Shown in pieces: positions 44,438 to 54,712 of a stretch of 64,000 nucleotides of DNA. This stretch comes from an uncultured Alphaproteobacteria bacterium. GTDB taxonomy: Bacteria; Pseudomonadota; Alphaproteobacteria; UBA2966. The position numbers and the translations under genes are program-made. Position 1 is the stretch's first letter. Each line of letters starts with the position of its first letter. The stretch spans positions 1 through 64,000 of the forward strand of contig CATQHA010000001.1 in the NCBI GenBank assembly GCA_958295725.1, read 5' to 3'. The notes beneath the pieces are model-generated. The model did no database searches. It saw nothing but the letters and a program-made list of their open reading frames with translations, and was not told where the DNA came from.

Positions 44438-45677
44438 CTACGGCGCCGCCTTCCGGTCGGATGTCGAACGGGCCGCGCGCCGGGCGATAGCCTTCCGGTC
44501 CCAGCCCAGCCAGTCCCGCAGCGCCTCCTCGGCGTGCTGGTCGAGCAGGGGCGGCGGCGTCATCCCGGCTTGGGCGCCCGACATGAGCCAGGGCGGGCCC
44601 ACGACCCGGACTTCGCCGGACGCCGGGTGGTCCAGCGCGCGGACCAGGCCGCGAAAGGCGACCTGTTCGTCCTCCAGCGCCTCGAGATAGGTGTTCACGC
44701 GAGCGTAGGGCAGCCGTTCCGCCTCCAGGGCCTCGACGCACTCGCCGTAGGTGAGCTCCGAGACGCGCCCGGCGGTCCGCTCGTCGAGAAACTCCCGCGC
44801 GGCGGCGCGGCCCGCGCTTCCGGCGTACCGGGGATCGTCGGCGAGGTCGTCGAAGCCCATGGCCCGGCAGAAACGGGGCCAGTGGCGGTCGTTCTGGACG
44901 ATCAGCGAGAGGTGGACGCCGTCCCTGGTCCTGTAGGTGTTGGCGGGGACGCGCATGGGGTTCTGGTTGCCATGGCGGCCGGGGTTGCGCCCGGCCTGCA
45001 AGGACTCGCCCATGCGGGGGCCCAGCGCCGCGAGCGTCGCGTCCTGCATGGAGACGTCGATGTATCGCCCCTTGCCGTCGCGCCTCACGGCATGGAGGGC
45101 GCCGACGATGGCGTAGGCCGAGAACATGCCCGCCATGACGTCGCAGAGCGGCGCGCCCACCATCGTCGGCGGGGCGTCGGGCTCGCCGTTGACCGTCATC
45201 AGGCCGGTGACCGCCTGGATCATGGGATCGAGTGCGTAGCGGTCCCGCGACGGCCCGGCCTGGCCGAAGCCCGCCAGGCTGCAATAGACCAGCCCGGGGT
45301 TGAGCGGCCGCAGGTCATCCCAACCCATGCCGAGGCGGCGGGCCGTTCCCGGGGAGAAGTTCTCCACGACGACGTCGGCGACCTTTGCGAGGTCCCGCCC
45401 GATGGCGCGGTCGCCGGGGTCCTTGAGATCGAGGGCGATGCTCTTCTTCGAGCGGTTGTTGGCGTAGAAGTAGTCCTCGTGGTTCTCGCGCGGGCGGATA
45501 ACGCCCCACGGACCGCAGATCGTCGCCGCGTCCGGGCGGCTCGATCTTGAGGACCTCGGCGCCGAGATCAGCGAGCATCAGCGTCGCGTAAGGCCCCGCG
45601 ATGACCTGCGTCAGGTCGACGACCCGGAACCCGGCGAGGGGCGGCCGGTCGTCCGGGTCCTCCACCGCGGCGGTCAT
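44438..45677 (-). pseudogene. CaiB/BaiF-type CoA-transferase (class III), one frameshift
   Basis: A class III CoA-transferase that moves CoA between carboxylic acids. The N-terminal part [20 protein letters not shown] is read from ATG 45677, which has a GGGAGGGC site. The main part ([20 protein letters not shown] through GRYIDVSMQDATLAALGPRM) is in another frame, with the change near 45510. The catalytic aspartate is in RYALDPMIQAVTGLM. Joined length is about 410 aa, normal for the family. The adjacent enoyl-CoA hydratase (27 bp upstream, same strand) suggests a small catabolic operon. The single break fits a sequencing error. Confidence 0.8.
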
Positions 45678-45704
45678 GCCCTCCCGCGACACGGCGCGGC
45701 GGCG

Positions 45705-46493
45705 CTACTCGCCTCGCCAGACGGGATCGCGCTTCTCCCTGAAGGCGAGGATGCCTTCCTTGGAGTCCTCGCTCTCCAGAACCCGGTCGGCGATCTGGCG
45801 GGCGAGCCGCAGACGCGCTTCCAGGGGGAGTTCGAGGCACCGGCGGGCGGCCTCCTTCAGGCCCTGCACGGCGAGCGGCGCGTTCGCGAGGATCTCGCCC
45901 GCCCAGCGCTCGGCCGTCTCCATGAGCTCGTCCTTGCCGCCCTTGACGATCTCGTTGCAGAGACCGAGACGCCAGGCTTCCTCCGGCAATATCTGTTTGC
46001 CGCGCAGCAGGTAGCCCATCGCCGTCGGCCAGACCATCGCGTGCGCCCCCTGCGTCGGACCCGACACCGACGAGATGCCGCGTTTGACCTGGGGCCAGCC
46101 GATACTGGCGTTCTCGGTCATCAGCACGATGTCCGAACTCAGCGCGAAGCCCGCGCCCTGGGCCATGCAGGCGCCCTGAAGCGCCACGATGATCGGCTTG
46201 TAGACGGTCCGCATGTACACGAAGAGCTCGTCGTTGGAATGGACGGTGCCGTCGTCGGTGTCGGGATCCACCTGCTCGAGGAGGTCCTTTCCGGCGCAGA
46301 AGATCTTGCCCTCGGCGTCGATGATCGCGAGCCAGATATCCGGATTGGTCTTGATGTCGAACAAGGCGTTCTGGATTTCCTTGCGCATCTGGCGGGTGAG
46401 CGCGTTCGCCTTCTCGGGCCGCTTCAACGTGATGCGCGCGATGTGGTCCTCGACCTCGTAGCTCGTCTGTTCGCGGTTGATGATCAGTGCCAT
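45705..46493 (-). CDS. enoyl-CoA hydratase/isomerase family protein
   Basis: A 262-aa crotonase-fold protein. Oxyanion-hole strands are KIFCAGKDLLEQ and ACMAQGAGFALSSDIVLM. The C-terminus is KEGILAFREKRDPVWRGE. In the active site GWPQVKRGISSVSGPTQ replaces the usual glutamate-containing PEVKLGLLPGAGGT stretch, so it may not be a standard hydratase. It is intact and lies directly upstream of the CoA-transferase on the minus strand. The acyl-CoA substrate is unknown. Confidence 0.85.
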   Translation of the reverse strand: MALIINREQTSYEVEDHIARITLKRPEKANALTRQMRKEIQNALFDIKTNPDIWLAIIDAEGKIFCAGKDLLEQVDPDTDDGTVHSNDELFVYMRTVYKPIIVALQGACMAQGAGFALSSDIVLMTENASIGWPQVKRGISSVSGPTQGAHAMVWPTAMGYLLRGKQILPEEAWRLGLCNEIVKGGKDELMETAERWAGEILANAPLAVQGLKEAARRCLELPLEARLRLARQIADRVLESEDSKEGILAFREKRDPVWRGE

Positions 46494-46569
46494 GCCTCGT
46501 CCTTTCCGTCGCCCGGGCGCGGGCGGAGCGCACTTCCCGTACCGGGGCGGTCGGACCGGGTCAAGTCCC

Positions 46570-46594
46570 TGTCCTGGTTCGATACGTATGAAAC
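46570..46594 (+). repeat. solo IS481-type terminal repeat
   Basis: TGTCCTGGTTCGATACGTATGAAAC agrees at about 19 of 25 positions with the right terminal repeat of the element ending at 4320 read inward (TGTCCTGGTTCAGGCCATAT then GAGAC). It lies in the gap between the enoyl-CoA hydratase and the substrate-binding protein with no transposase nearby. Confidence 0.4.
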
Positions 46595-46596
46595 TG

Positions 46597-46612
46597 CCGG
46601 CCCGCGGGCCGG
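46597..46612 (-). terminator. perfect palindrome after the substrate-binding gene
   Basis: CCGGCCCGCGGGCCGG is a perfect 16-bp inverted repeat starting five bases past the stop codon of the minus-strand gene at 46617. It can form a tight GC-rich hairpin. Only CAGTTTCATA follows, so termination by it alone would be weak. Confidence 0.5.
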
Positions 46613-46616
46613 GATG

Positions 46617-47683
46617 TCACGGCCGACGCGCCGCGTCCTTCGCCACGCGGAGGCGGCGCAACAGCTCGCCGTGGTCGGGGGGGATCCGGTACGGCGCGCA
46701 GCGCGCGATGTCTTCCTCGAGGCTCTCCCACTGGAGGATGTCGAGCTGGTCGGCGGTGAACCGCTCGAAGACGCGGGTGTCGCCCATCTGCGCGACCGGG
46801 TTGCAGGACCCGCGCGCGAAGGCCACCGTCGGTGCGGTCTCGGGCGTGAGGACGTGTTCCAGGAACGCCAGCGCGGGCGCCGTGTCGCCCCCGTGGTCGA
46901 CGACCGACGTCACCTCCAGGAACACGATGGCGCCCTTGCCGTCGACCGGCCCCCGAGCGCGGGGTGACGGCGCGGATGCGGCGGTGGCCGTCCCGGCGGG
47001 CGGGAGAGGCGGTGTACATGCCGCCGGACAGGTAGAACCCGATGGCGCCGTCGACCAGCGCCCGGTTCATCTCGATGTGATCGGCGGTGACCGCCGCCGC
47101 GCCCCGCGAACCATTGCCGGGCCTTGGCCTCGAAGGCGTCCAGTTGCTCCGCCGGGAGAGCGCGTCGAAGGGATCGAGACCGGCGGCGAAACAGATGTGG
47201 AAGATATTGAAGTCGTCGTATTCGAGGACTCCGTACCGTCCCCTGTTGGCCGGGTCGTCCGCCAGCAGGAACCCTTCCGATTCCGCCGTGTCCCGCGCGA
47301 TCCGGCCTTCGTCGATCACGATGTTGAACGGGCCGAAGCGCTGGCAGACGCCGATGATGTCGTTCCCGTCCCGGCTTCGGGTCCACCCGGTAGAGGTCGT
47401 CGAATTGCGGCAGCAGGCGGTCGTACTCGTCCGCGAACCGGTCCCGGGGGAGCGCGCGGATTGCGCCCGCCGGATAAAGCGTCTCGCGCGCGAACGGGTT
47501 GTTCAGATTGACGACGTCCCAGGACGAGCGCTCCGGTCCGACGATGCGGGCCGCCGCATCCGCGTCGGAAACGATCGTCTCGGCGCGGACGGAATAGCCG
47601 TGCCGTTCCGTGAACGGCTCGATGACGTTCGGGTCCTCGTAGCCTTCCCAGCAGAGGATGTTGAGATCGGCGCGCTCCGGCAT
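46617..47683 (-). pseudogene. PotD-like extracellular substrate-binding protein, frameshifted
   Basis: The first part starts MPERADLNILCWEGYEDPNV, characteristic of polyamine/spermidine-type binding proteins. Other pieces are FADEYDRLLPQFDDLYRVD, GRYGVLEYDDFNIFHICFAA, the helical ALVDGAIGFYLSGGMYTAS and TAPTVAFARGSCNPVAQMGD, lying in three frames with changes near 47385, 47130 and 46950. No signal peptide is seen; some relatives that start in the same way also lack one, so the protein may be cytoplasmic or the start may be misread. No ABC permease or ATPase genes are adjacent. Joined length, about 350 aa, is normal for the family. Confidence 0.68.
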
Positions 47684-47750
47684 CGGGCGTTCGGGCGTTC
47701 GTGGCGTCGGTATCTGGGAGCGGGAGGCCGGTATCGGACGGTCCGGCCCC

Positions 47751-48158
47751 TTACGCCTCCCGTCTTTCGCGGCGCGCTATGCGCCAGTGAGGGAGGAAAA
47801 GCATGAGGGAGATCAGGCCGAAAATGGCGCAACGGATGATGCTCTGTATGCCGTCGCGCCGTTCCCGCTCCAGCGCTTCCAGGAACGCCTGCCGCCGCCG
47901 TTCCGCGATTTCCGCATCCGAGGGCGGTCCGTTGGCCCGCCGCCCGCTCTCGTCTCCCGGGAAACGGCTCCACTCGGACAAGTGTTCCCGGTAGGCGTCG
48001 TCGGACTGGTAGCGCTGGTATTCGTAGGCGGGCATCGTCAGCTTCGGCCACGTCGCCTGGAGGATGCCGTAGACCGCGATGCCCCCGGAGATGAGCAGCG
48101 GGACGATCAGCAGACCGCAAACGGCGAGGGCGTAGACGTGGAGCGCGGATTTTTTCAT
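47751..48158 (-). CDS. small two-helix membrane protein, unknown
   Basis: A 135-aa protein with one membrane helix near the N-terminus (YALAVCGLLIVPLLISGGIAVYG), a middle of about 70 polar residues rich in E, R and Q that may form a coiled coil (DAEIAERRRQAFLEALERER), and a second helix (RCAIFGLISLMLFLPHWRIA). I do not recognise a family. It lies between the multi-rhodanese gene and the substrate-binding gene on the same strand, so it may be part of that transcription unit. Confidence 0.65.
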   Translation of the reverse strand: MKKSALHVYALAVCGLLIVPLLISGGIAVYGILQATWPKLTMPAYEYQRYQSDDAYREHLSEWSRFPGDESGRRANGPPSDAEIAERRRQAFLEALERERRDGIQSIIRCAIFGLISLMLFLPHWRIARRERREA

Positions 48159-48245
48159 GGCGGACGCATTTCCGGGTTGGCGCGCGGGTAGCGGTCGTCG
48201 CGGACCGTCTCGACGGCGCCCTCGATAGTCTCCCGCACGTCGCGG

Positions 48246-49853
48246 CTATGCCGGGCCGGGGCGGACGATGTCGAACCGCGCGTCGCCGTCGCGCTCCACC
48301 TGCGCGACGAGGCTGGTCTCCCAGGCGAGGTAATCCCGCATGGCCCGCTCGACGTCCGTGTCCCGGTCGTAGGCGCTCGGGTAGTGGTCGTCCGGTTCCT
48401 GCGCCATGTTCTCGAAGCCGCCGGTCAGCGGATAGCCGAGATCGCGCCACGCGAGGGTTCCTCCCGTCAGGACCTTGACCGGCGTGTCCGTCGCGGCCTC
48501 CGCTTCCCGGTGCCGCCAGCCGGGCCAGGGGTCCCGTCCTCCGATGCCAGAACGAGGAGGGAGGTCGCCCGGACCTTCGGCAGAGTGTCCGGGAGCCTGG
48601 CGCGCGTCGAGTACCACGCGCCGGGAACGTGTCCGGCCGTGTAGGCGTGGGCTGTCGGACAGGTCGACCACGGCCGCGTCGCCGGCGTCGAGCGCGCGCC
48701 TCAGGCCCGCGGGCGAAATCTCCGCGGCTTCGATCTCGTCCAGGCCGGGGATCTCGGGGGAAATGGGCGCCGGCGACGAGGTCGCCGGACCCGAGCCCGT
48801 CCCGGAGAACCACCGTGTCCCGCCAGCCCATCTGCGACAGCCACGACGCGGTCATCGTGGCGCGAACGGCCGTATCGTCGATCAGCACGACCCCGCGCGC
48901 CCGGGTGGCCATGTACGAATCCGTGCTCTGGACGAGCTGGCCGCCCGGCGCGTGACGCGAGCCGCGCAGGTGGCCTCCGCATACTCCTCCGGGTGGCGCA
49001 CGTCGAGGAGATAGAGGGTGCGGGAGTCGGCCTCCCGGCGCCACTCCTCGAGCGTGTCGGGGCCGATACGGCTCACGCCGAATCGCGCGGCGACGTCGTC
49101 CGCCATGGCCCGCGCCCGCTCCGCTTCGCCGGCGCCGGGCTCGGGCGCGAGGCGCGTCGCTCCGCGCTCGAGCTCGAGGCCGGCGAGACGCCATCCCATG
49201 GTTCCGTTGCGCAGCGCCCTGACCGGGTTGGGGAGGCCGGCGTTGATCAGCGACTGGGCCCCGATGATGCTCCGCGTCCGCCCGGCGCAGTTGACGATGA
49301 CCTGCGTTGCCGGGTTCGGGACGAGCGTGCGCGCCCGGTAGGCGAGTTCGGCCCCGGGCACGTTGATCGCGCCGGGAACGGTCATGTGCAGGTACTCGTC
49401 GAGGGGGCGCGAATCCAGCACGATCACGTCCTCGCTGGCGGCGCGCTTGGCGCACAGCTCTTCCGCGGTGATGTCGGGCGTTCCGTCGATATGCTCGACG
49501 AATTCGCCGAAGGCCTTGCTCGGCACCGACACGCCGCTGAACAGCTCGTAGCCGGCGTCGCTCCAGCCCTGCACGCCGCCTTCCAGCACGGCCACGTCGG
49601 AGTACCCGAACCCTTCCAGCCTGTCCGCCGCCCGGTCGGCGAGTCCTTCGCCCGCGTCCGTGAGCACGATGCGCGTGCCGCGGCGCGGAACGAGGTCGCG
49701 AATACGCAATTCGAGATGGCTCAGCGGCAGGCAGCTCGAGAAGAAGAGATGGGCGCGACCGAAGCCGCCTTGCTCGCGCGCGTCCAGAAGCGCGAGTTCT
49801 CCGCCGTCGTTGATCAGTGCCTTGAGGCTGGGCGCGCTTATGCTCCGGGGCAT
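48246..49853 (-). pseudogene. multi-domain rhodanese (sulfurtransferase), several frameshifts
   Basis: A protein of about 530 aa built from four rhodanese-like domains. The first starts ALINDGGELALLDAREQGGF. The second contains VIVLDSRPLDEYLHMTVPGA and an active-site loop VNCAGRTRSIIGAQSL with the sulfur-carrying cysteine. The third shows LLDVRHPEEYAEAT then GVVLIDDTAVRATMTASWL in another frame, and the fourth ends VKVLTGGTLAWRDLGYPLTG. Frame changes fall near 48950, 48770 and 48580. It starts 22 bp after the thiol dioxygenase stop, so both act in one sulfur-related operon. The content is complete, so errors in the sequence are plausible. Confidence 0.78.
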
Positions 49854-49875
49854 GGTCCGGCGTCCGTCCGGGCCG

Positions 49876-50484
49876 CTACGCCGTCGCTCCGGACCCGCCG
49901 CCGTAGCGGTCGGCCGTGCCGGCTTCCAGATCGAAGCCGAGCCGGTCGGGAATGGCGTCCAGCGACTTCCCGTACATGTGGAGATGGAGGGTCGGCGTGT
50001 CGCCCGTGACCGCGATGCTGTGGATGTCGTCCGGCATCAACGCCACGCCCACGCCCGGCCTCACCACGGTCTCGTCCGTCTGCTTCAGGGTTGCCTTGCC
50101 GGGGTCGGCGCCGTCGTCCGTGCGCTCGTAGAACCGGTTGACCTCCTCGCCTTCGACCGCCGCGACGATGGCCCATGTCGTGTGGTTGTGCGGGTTGGTG
50201 AGCTTTCCGGGCCTGATGGAGTTCATGTACAGCGCGAAGCGCTTGTCGGCGTCCTCCGACAGGAGGTAGCGGATATTGGAGGTATCGCCTTCCGGCGGCG
50301 GGAAATCGCTCTTGGGAAAGAGCTCCTTCCGCGCGGCGAGCTTGTAGAGCTCCTCGCGCATGTCGTTCAACGCGTCGCGCGTGACGCCGCGCGTTCTCTC
50401 GATCTCACGCACGCGCGCCAGCATGTCGGCGACCGCGGCGGCGCGTCGGTCCGCGATCGAGGCGTTCGGCTCGGTGACGGTCAT
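49876..50484 (-). CDS. cysteine-dioxygenase-like cupin (thiol dioxygenase)
   Basis: A 202-aa cupin. The iron-binding motif NPHNHTTWAIVAAVEGEEVN places two ligands at His99 and His101, and HLHMYG places further histidines at 167 and 169. This pattern fits the cysteine/3-mercaptopropionate dioxygenase family, which oxidises a thiol to a sulfinic acid with iron and oxygen. The ATG at 50484 follows GGGGAGCGG. The rhodanese downstream would handle sulfane sulfur, which supports a role in thiol breakdown. Which thiol is used is not visible. Confidence 0.82.
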   Translation of the reverse strand: MTVTEPNASIADRRAAAVADMLARVREIERTRGVTRDALNDMREELYKLAARKELFPKSDFPPPEGDTSNIRYLLSEDADKRFALYMNSIRPGKLTNPHNHTTWAIVAAVEGEEVNRFYERTDDGADPGKATLKQTDETVVRPGVGVALMPDDIHSIAVTGDTPTLHLHMYGKSLDAIPDRLGFDLEAGTADRYGGGSGATA

Positions 50485-51210
50485 GGCCCGCTCCCCGGAA
50501 AGGATCGTCGTTCGGCTCACTATATCGCCATGTCCGGGCCCGCGCAGCACCGTTCGGCCGTGCGATGAGGTCGTATCCGCATGACGGCTGGAGGCGGCCG
50601 CCACGGTGGCCGTCGTCGCCTTTTCCGGCGCGGGCGTCTGGCCGCGGCGGTGGCGGCATTACCGCGCATGGCGATGTCTCTGTTCCCGTTCGAGGAACAA
50701 CATAGGAATTTCCTCGGCGCGAGTCAACAGGAAAATTCCATTATAGAGAAAATTTTTCCAATCGCATGAGTGTGGACGCCGGTCGCATGTCCATGCCGCG
50801 TGTCTATGCGGATCCTCTTCCCGATAATGCCTTCGATATACCATATATTGATTTAAGTGGCCATATACTACAATATATTGTGTTTTTGGCCGGAATGTCA
50901 CATGCGGCCCGACGGTGTGCGGATTGTGCGATTCCGATCCGGCGTCGCGCCGTGTTGTCGATACTCCTCCCCCCTTGGTGGGGGAAGGTCGGGAAGGTGG
51001 ACCGCGACCTCGCGGCGCGCGGGGCTCGTGCCCCGACGGTGTGCGGATTGTGCGAATCGCCACGCCGGGACGGCGCCCCGCGCGACACGGCGCGGCGGGC
51101 CGATGACCCGCATGGGGGGCCTTCTCCGAACCGGGTCGTGTCGACAGGCGTTGAAGCGTCGGCGCGAATCGTGTGTAAAAAGGGCGTGCGGAGCGCGGGG
51201 AGGGACCTGG
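50485..51210. other. long intergenic region with AT-rich segment and repeats
   Basis: About 725 bp without a supported gene. 50715-50770 and 50825-50890 are strongly AT-rich. 50860-51055 contains the dispersed repeat described separately. The remainder up to 51210 is GC-rich with no recognisable coding features. Promoters for the dioxygenase (leftward) and the tautomerase (rightward) should lie here. Confidence 0.45.
50862..51055 (+). repeat. composite dispersed intergenic repeat, copy 2
   Basis: An AT-rich head (TATATTGTGTTTTTGGCC and onward) runs into CCCGACGGTGTGCGGATTGT (50908 onward), then a C-run/G-run hairpin unit at 50958-51002, then a second exact copy of the 24-base motif at 51032-51055. 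The first 70 bases correspond to bases 1-70 of the window on the other strand, and the hairpin unit corresponds to 7835-7920 and 33378-33418. It looks like a modular non-coding repeat. Confidence 0.6.
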
Positions 51211-51579
51211 ATGCCGATCGTGCGCGTGGATATCCCGGAGGGGTATACGGATGCCCACAAGGAACGGCTGCGGCGGGGGATCAGGCGGGCGGTCGACGAG
51301 GCGCTGGCTCCCGCCCGGGAGGAGAGGTTTCCCGCGACCGGGAAATGGGTCTACGTCTCCGTTCGCGAGGCCTTCGGCGAGATCGGGGACGGACTGCCCA
51401 CGGTGACCGTCGACATCGCGCCCGGCCTGCCCCAGGCGCGGAAGGACCTGTGCGCCGGACTGATTCGCGACGTGTTCGAAACCTACATGAATACCCGGGA
51501 CGTTTACGTCCTGCTGAGGACGACGGAGGCCGCGGACCACCTTACCGGGGCCGACGCTCCGCCCGAACGGCGGCCGTGA
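51211..51579 (+). CDS. 4-oxalocrotonate-tautomerase-family protein
   Basis: A 122-aa tautomerase with the hallmark MPIVRVDIPEG start, leaving Pro1 as the catalytic base after removal of Met. The length is about twice that of a classical 4-OT monomer, closer to the longer two-motif members. The GGGGAGGGACC site before ATG 51211 supports the start. It precedes the amidohydrolase by 56 bp, and the pair may serve breakdown of a ring-derived acid. That pathway assignment is inference. Confidence 0.75.
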   Translation: MPIVRVDIPEGYTDAHKERLRRGIRRAVDEALAPAREERFPATGKWVYVSVREAFGEIGDGLPTVTVDIAPGLPQARKDLCAGLIRDVFETYMNTRDVYVLLRTTEAADHLTGADAPPERRP

Positions 51580-51635
51580 CCGCCCGGACCCGGGAATCCC
51601 GATGCCCACCGCGCCACCCCGAACGGAACGCCGTC

Positions 51636-52550
51636 ATGTCTGAAATGTCCGACCTGGAGATCGTCGATGCGCATCATCACTTCTGGGACCTCGACGCCCT
51701 CCACTATCCGTGGCTGACGGATCGACCGTTGGCGAGCTTTCCGTTCGGCGACTACGACGTCCTGCGGCGCGACTATCTGCCCGAGGACTACTGGCGGGAC
51801 GCGGGAGGGCACAACGTCGTCAAGACGGTCCATGTCGAGGCGGAGCGGCACGTCGGCGACCCGCTGGACGAGACGAACTGGCTGACGCGCCTTCGTGATA
51901 AGGCCGGCGTGCCGAGCGCGATCGTGGCGTGGGCGCCGCTGGCCCACCCCGAGACCGGAGAGATACTCGCCCGGCAGGCCGAAAATCCCCTGGTCAAGGG
52001 TATTCGGACCAAGCCCAGGGTTTCCGGTTCGCCGGGCGAATCGATCGCGGGGGAACCGGGCACCATGCAGGACGACGCATGGCTCGGCGATCTGGCCCTG
52101 TTCCCGAAATACGGGCTGTCCTGGGACATGCGGGTGCCGTACTGGCATCTCGAGGAAGCCGCCGAGGTCGCCCGCGCGCTGCCCGACGTCCGCGCCGTCC
52201 TCAATCACGCGGGTCTTCCGTGGGACCGCGGGGAGGAGGGCCTGAAACGCTGGCGGCGGGGGATGGAAGCCGTCGCCGCGTGCCCGAACGTCACGACCAA
52301 GATTTCCTTCCTGCTGGTGCCGGGAAGCGCCTGGAGCGACGACGGGAACGCGCGCGTCATCCGCGAGACCATCGAGGTCTTCGGCGTCGACCGCTGCATG
52401 TTCGCCAGCAATTACCCCGTCGACCGGATGGGAGCGTCGTTCGACGCCATCTACTCGCTGTTCAAGCGGACGACGGCCGACCTTCCCGTCGAGGACCGGC
52501 GCAAGCTGTTCGCCGGGAACGCCACGCGGATCTATCGGATCGACGCCTGA
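51636..52550 (+). CDS. amidohydrolase-2-family metal-dependent hydrolase
   Basis: A 304-aa TIM-barrel hydrolase of the amidohydrolase-2 family, which includes lactonases and decarboxylases. The metal-binding start is IVDAHHHFWD, the second-site stretches are VKTVHVEAERH and AVLNHAGLPWD, and the late aspartate is in MFASNYPVDRMG. This set resembles 2-pyrone-4,6-dicarboxylate lactonase and L-rhamnonolactonase-like proteins. ATG 51636 gives the standard start. The likely partner is the tautomerase just upstream. The exact substrate is unknown. Confidence 0.85.
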   Translation: MSEMSDLEIVDAHHHFWDLDALHYPWLTDRPLASFPFGDYDVLRRDYLPEDYWRDAGGHNVVKTVHVEAERHVGDPLDETNWLTRLRDKAGVPSAIVAWAPLAHPETGEILARQAENPLVKGIRTKPRVSGSPGESIAGEPGTMQDDAWLGDLALFPKYGLSWDMRVPYWHLEEAAEVARALPDVRAVLNHAGLPWDRGEEGLKRWRRGMEAVAACPNVTTKISFLLVPGSAWSDDGNARVIRETIEVFGVDRCMFASNYPVDRMGASFDAIYSLFKRTTADLPVEDRRKLFAGNATRIYRIDA

Positions 52551-52640
52551 AACGACCCGGACGCCGGGAAAGGGGTGGCGTAACCCGGCGAGGTAATGGG
52601 AGGGCGCCGTGACCGAACCGCAAGTCATCCCGACGACAGC

Positions 52641-52665
52641 TGTCCTGGTTCAGGACACATAATAC
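52641..52665 (+). repeat. solo IS481-type terminal repeat / operator-like palindrome
   Basis: TGTCCTGGTTCAGGACACAT and the next five bases agree at about 21 of 25 positions with the inward-read right end of the element at 4320; the first 14 are identical. Its first 17 bases also form a perfect 7-3-7 inverted repeat. It directly abuts the -35 element of the SUF promoter, so it may be an insertion relic, an operator, or both. Confidence 0.45.
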
Positions 52666-52694
52666 TTGACAAATTCACTCCGCTTTCCTATGTA
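52666..52694 (+). promoter_or_regulatory. sigma70-type promoter of the SUF operon
   Basis: TTGACA at 52666-52671 and TATGTA at 52689-52694 are separated by 17 bases, close to the housekeeping consensus, and lie 48 bp before the Rrf2 regulator start. The spacer AATTCACTCCGCTTTCC is AT-rich for this genome and could hold the binding site of the regulator itself, as is usual for IscR/SufR-type proteins. Confidence 0.65.
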
Positions 52695-52741
52695 CCCGTT
52701 GGAACCCTTGGGAAACGATCATCCGGCACCGGACGCCCGCC

Positions 52742-53217
52742 ATGTTGAGACTCGGTCGTATGACAGATTACGCCGTGATGGTGATGGGCCACATGGCCCA
52801 CCACCACGGTGAGTTGCGGACGACGTCGGACGTCGTTCTGTCCACCGGTCTACCGGCGCCGACCGTCAGCAAGCTGCTTCATCGCCTGGCGGAGCTGGAA
52901 CTGCTCACGGCCGTTCGCGGCCGGAACGGCGGCTACAGGATGGACCGTCCCGCGACGGACATCTCCGTCGCCGAGATCATCTCCGGATTCGAGGGGCCCG
53001 TCGCCCTGACCGATTGCCTGCCCGCGGGGGGCGGGCTCTGCGATTTCGAGGACCGCTGCCGGGTGGGCGGCCGCTGGGTCGTCGTGGCCGAGGCCGTTCA
53101 GCGGGTTCTCGACGACCTGACCCTGGCGGACATGCTCGTCCACGCGCCGCGCGGCGCTGGCGGATCGGCCGGGACGGGCGACCGGGTTCCGGTATCCGGG
53201 CCCATGGAGATCGGACC

Positions 53218-53221
<4 letters not shown>
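52742..53221 (+). CDS. Rrf2-family iron-sulfur regulator of the SUF operon
   Basis: A 159-aa Rrf2-family regulator. The winged helix-turn-helix is seen in [20 protein letters not shown] and [16 protein letters not shown]. Three cysteines at 92, 100 and 106 ([16 protein letters not shown]) form the cluster-binding loop of IscR/SufR-type proteins. As the first gene of the suf operon it should sense cluster supply and repress the operon when clusters are plentiful. The stop overlaps the sufB start as ATGA. A 45-residue tail after the sensing loop is rich in Gly and Pro and not typical. Confidence 0.88.
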
Positions 53222-54678
<1,457 letters not shown>

Positions 54679-54712
54679 GCCGCGCGATCCCCCGCACGGA
54701 ACGGAAGAAGGA

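Noticed and set aside
45315..45692. Short separate protein at the CoA-transferase N-terminus
   Set aside because: Its first half is the CaiB N-terminus, and the rest is out-of-frame; it is one broken gene, not two.
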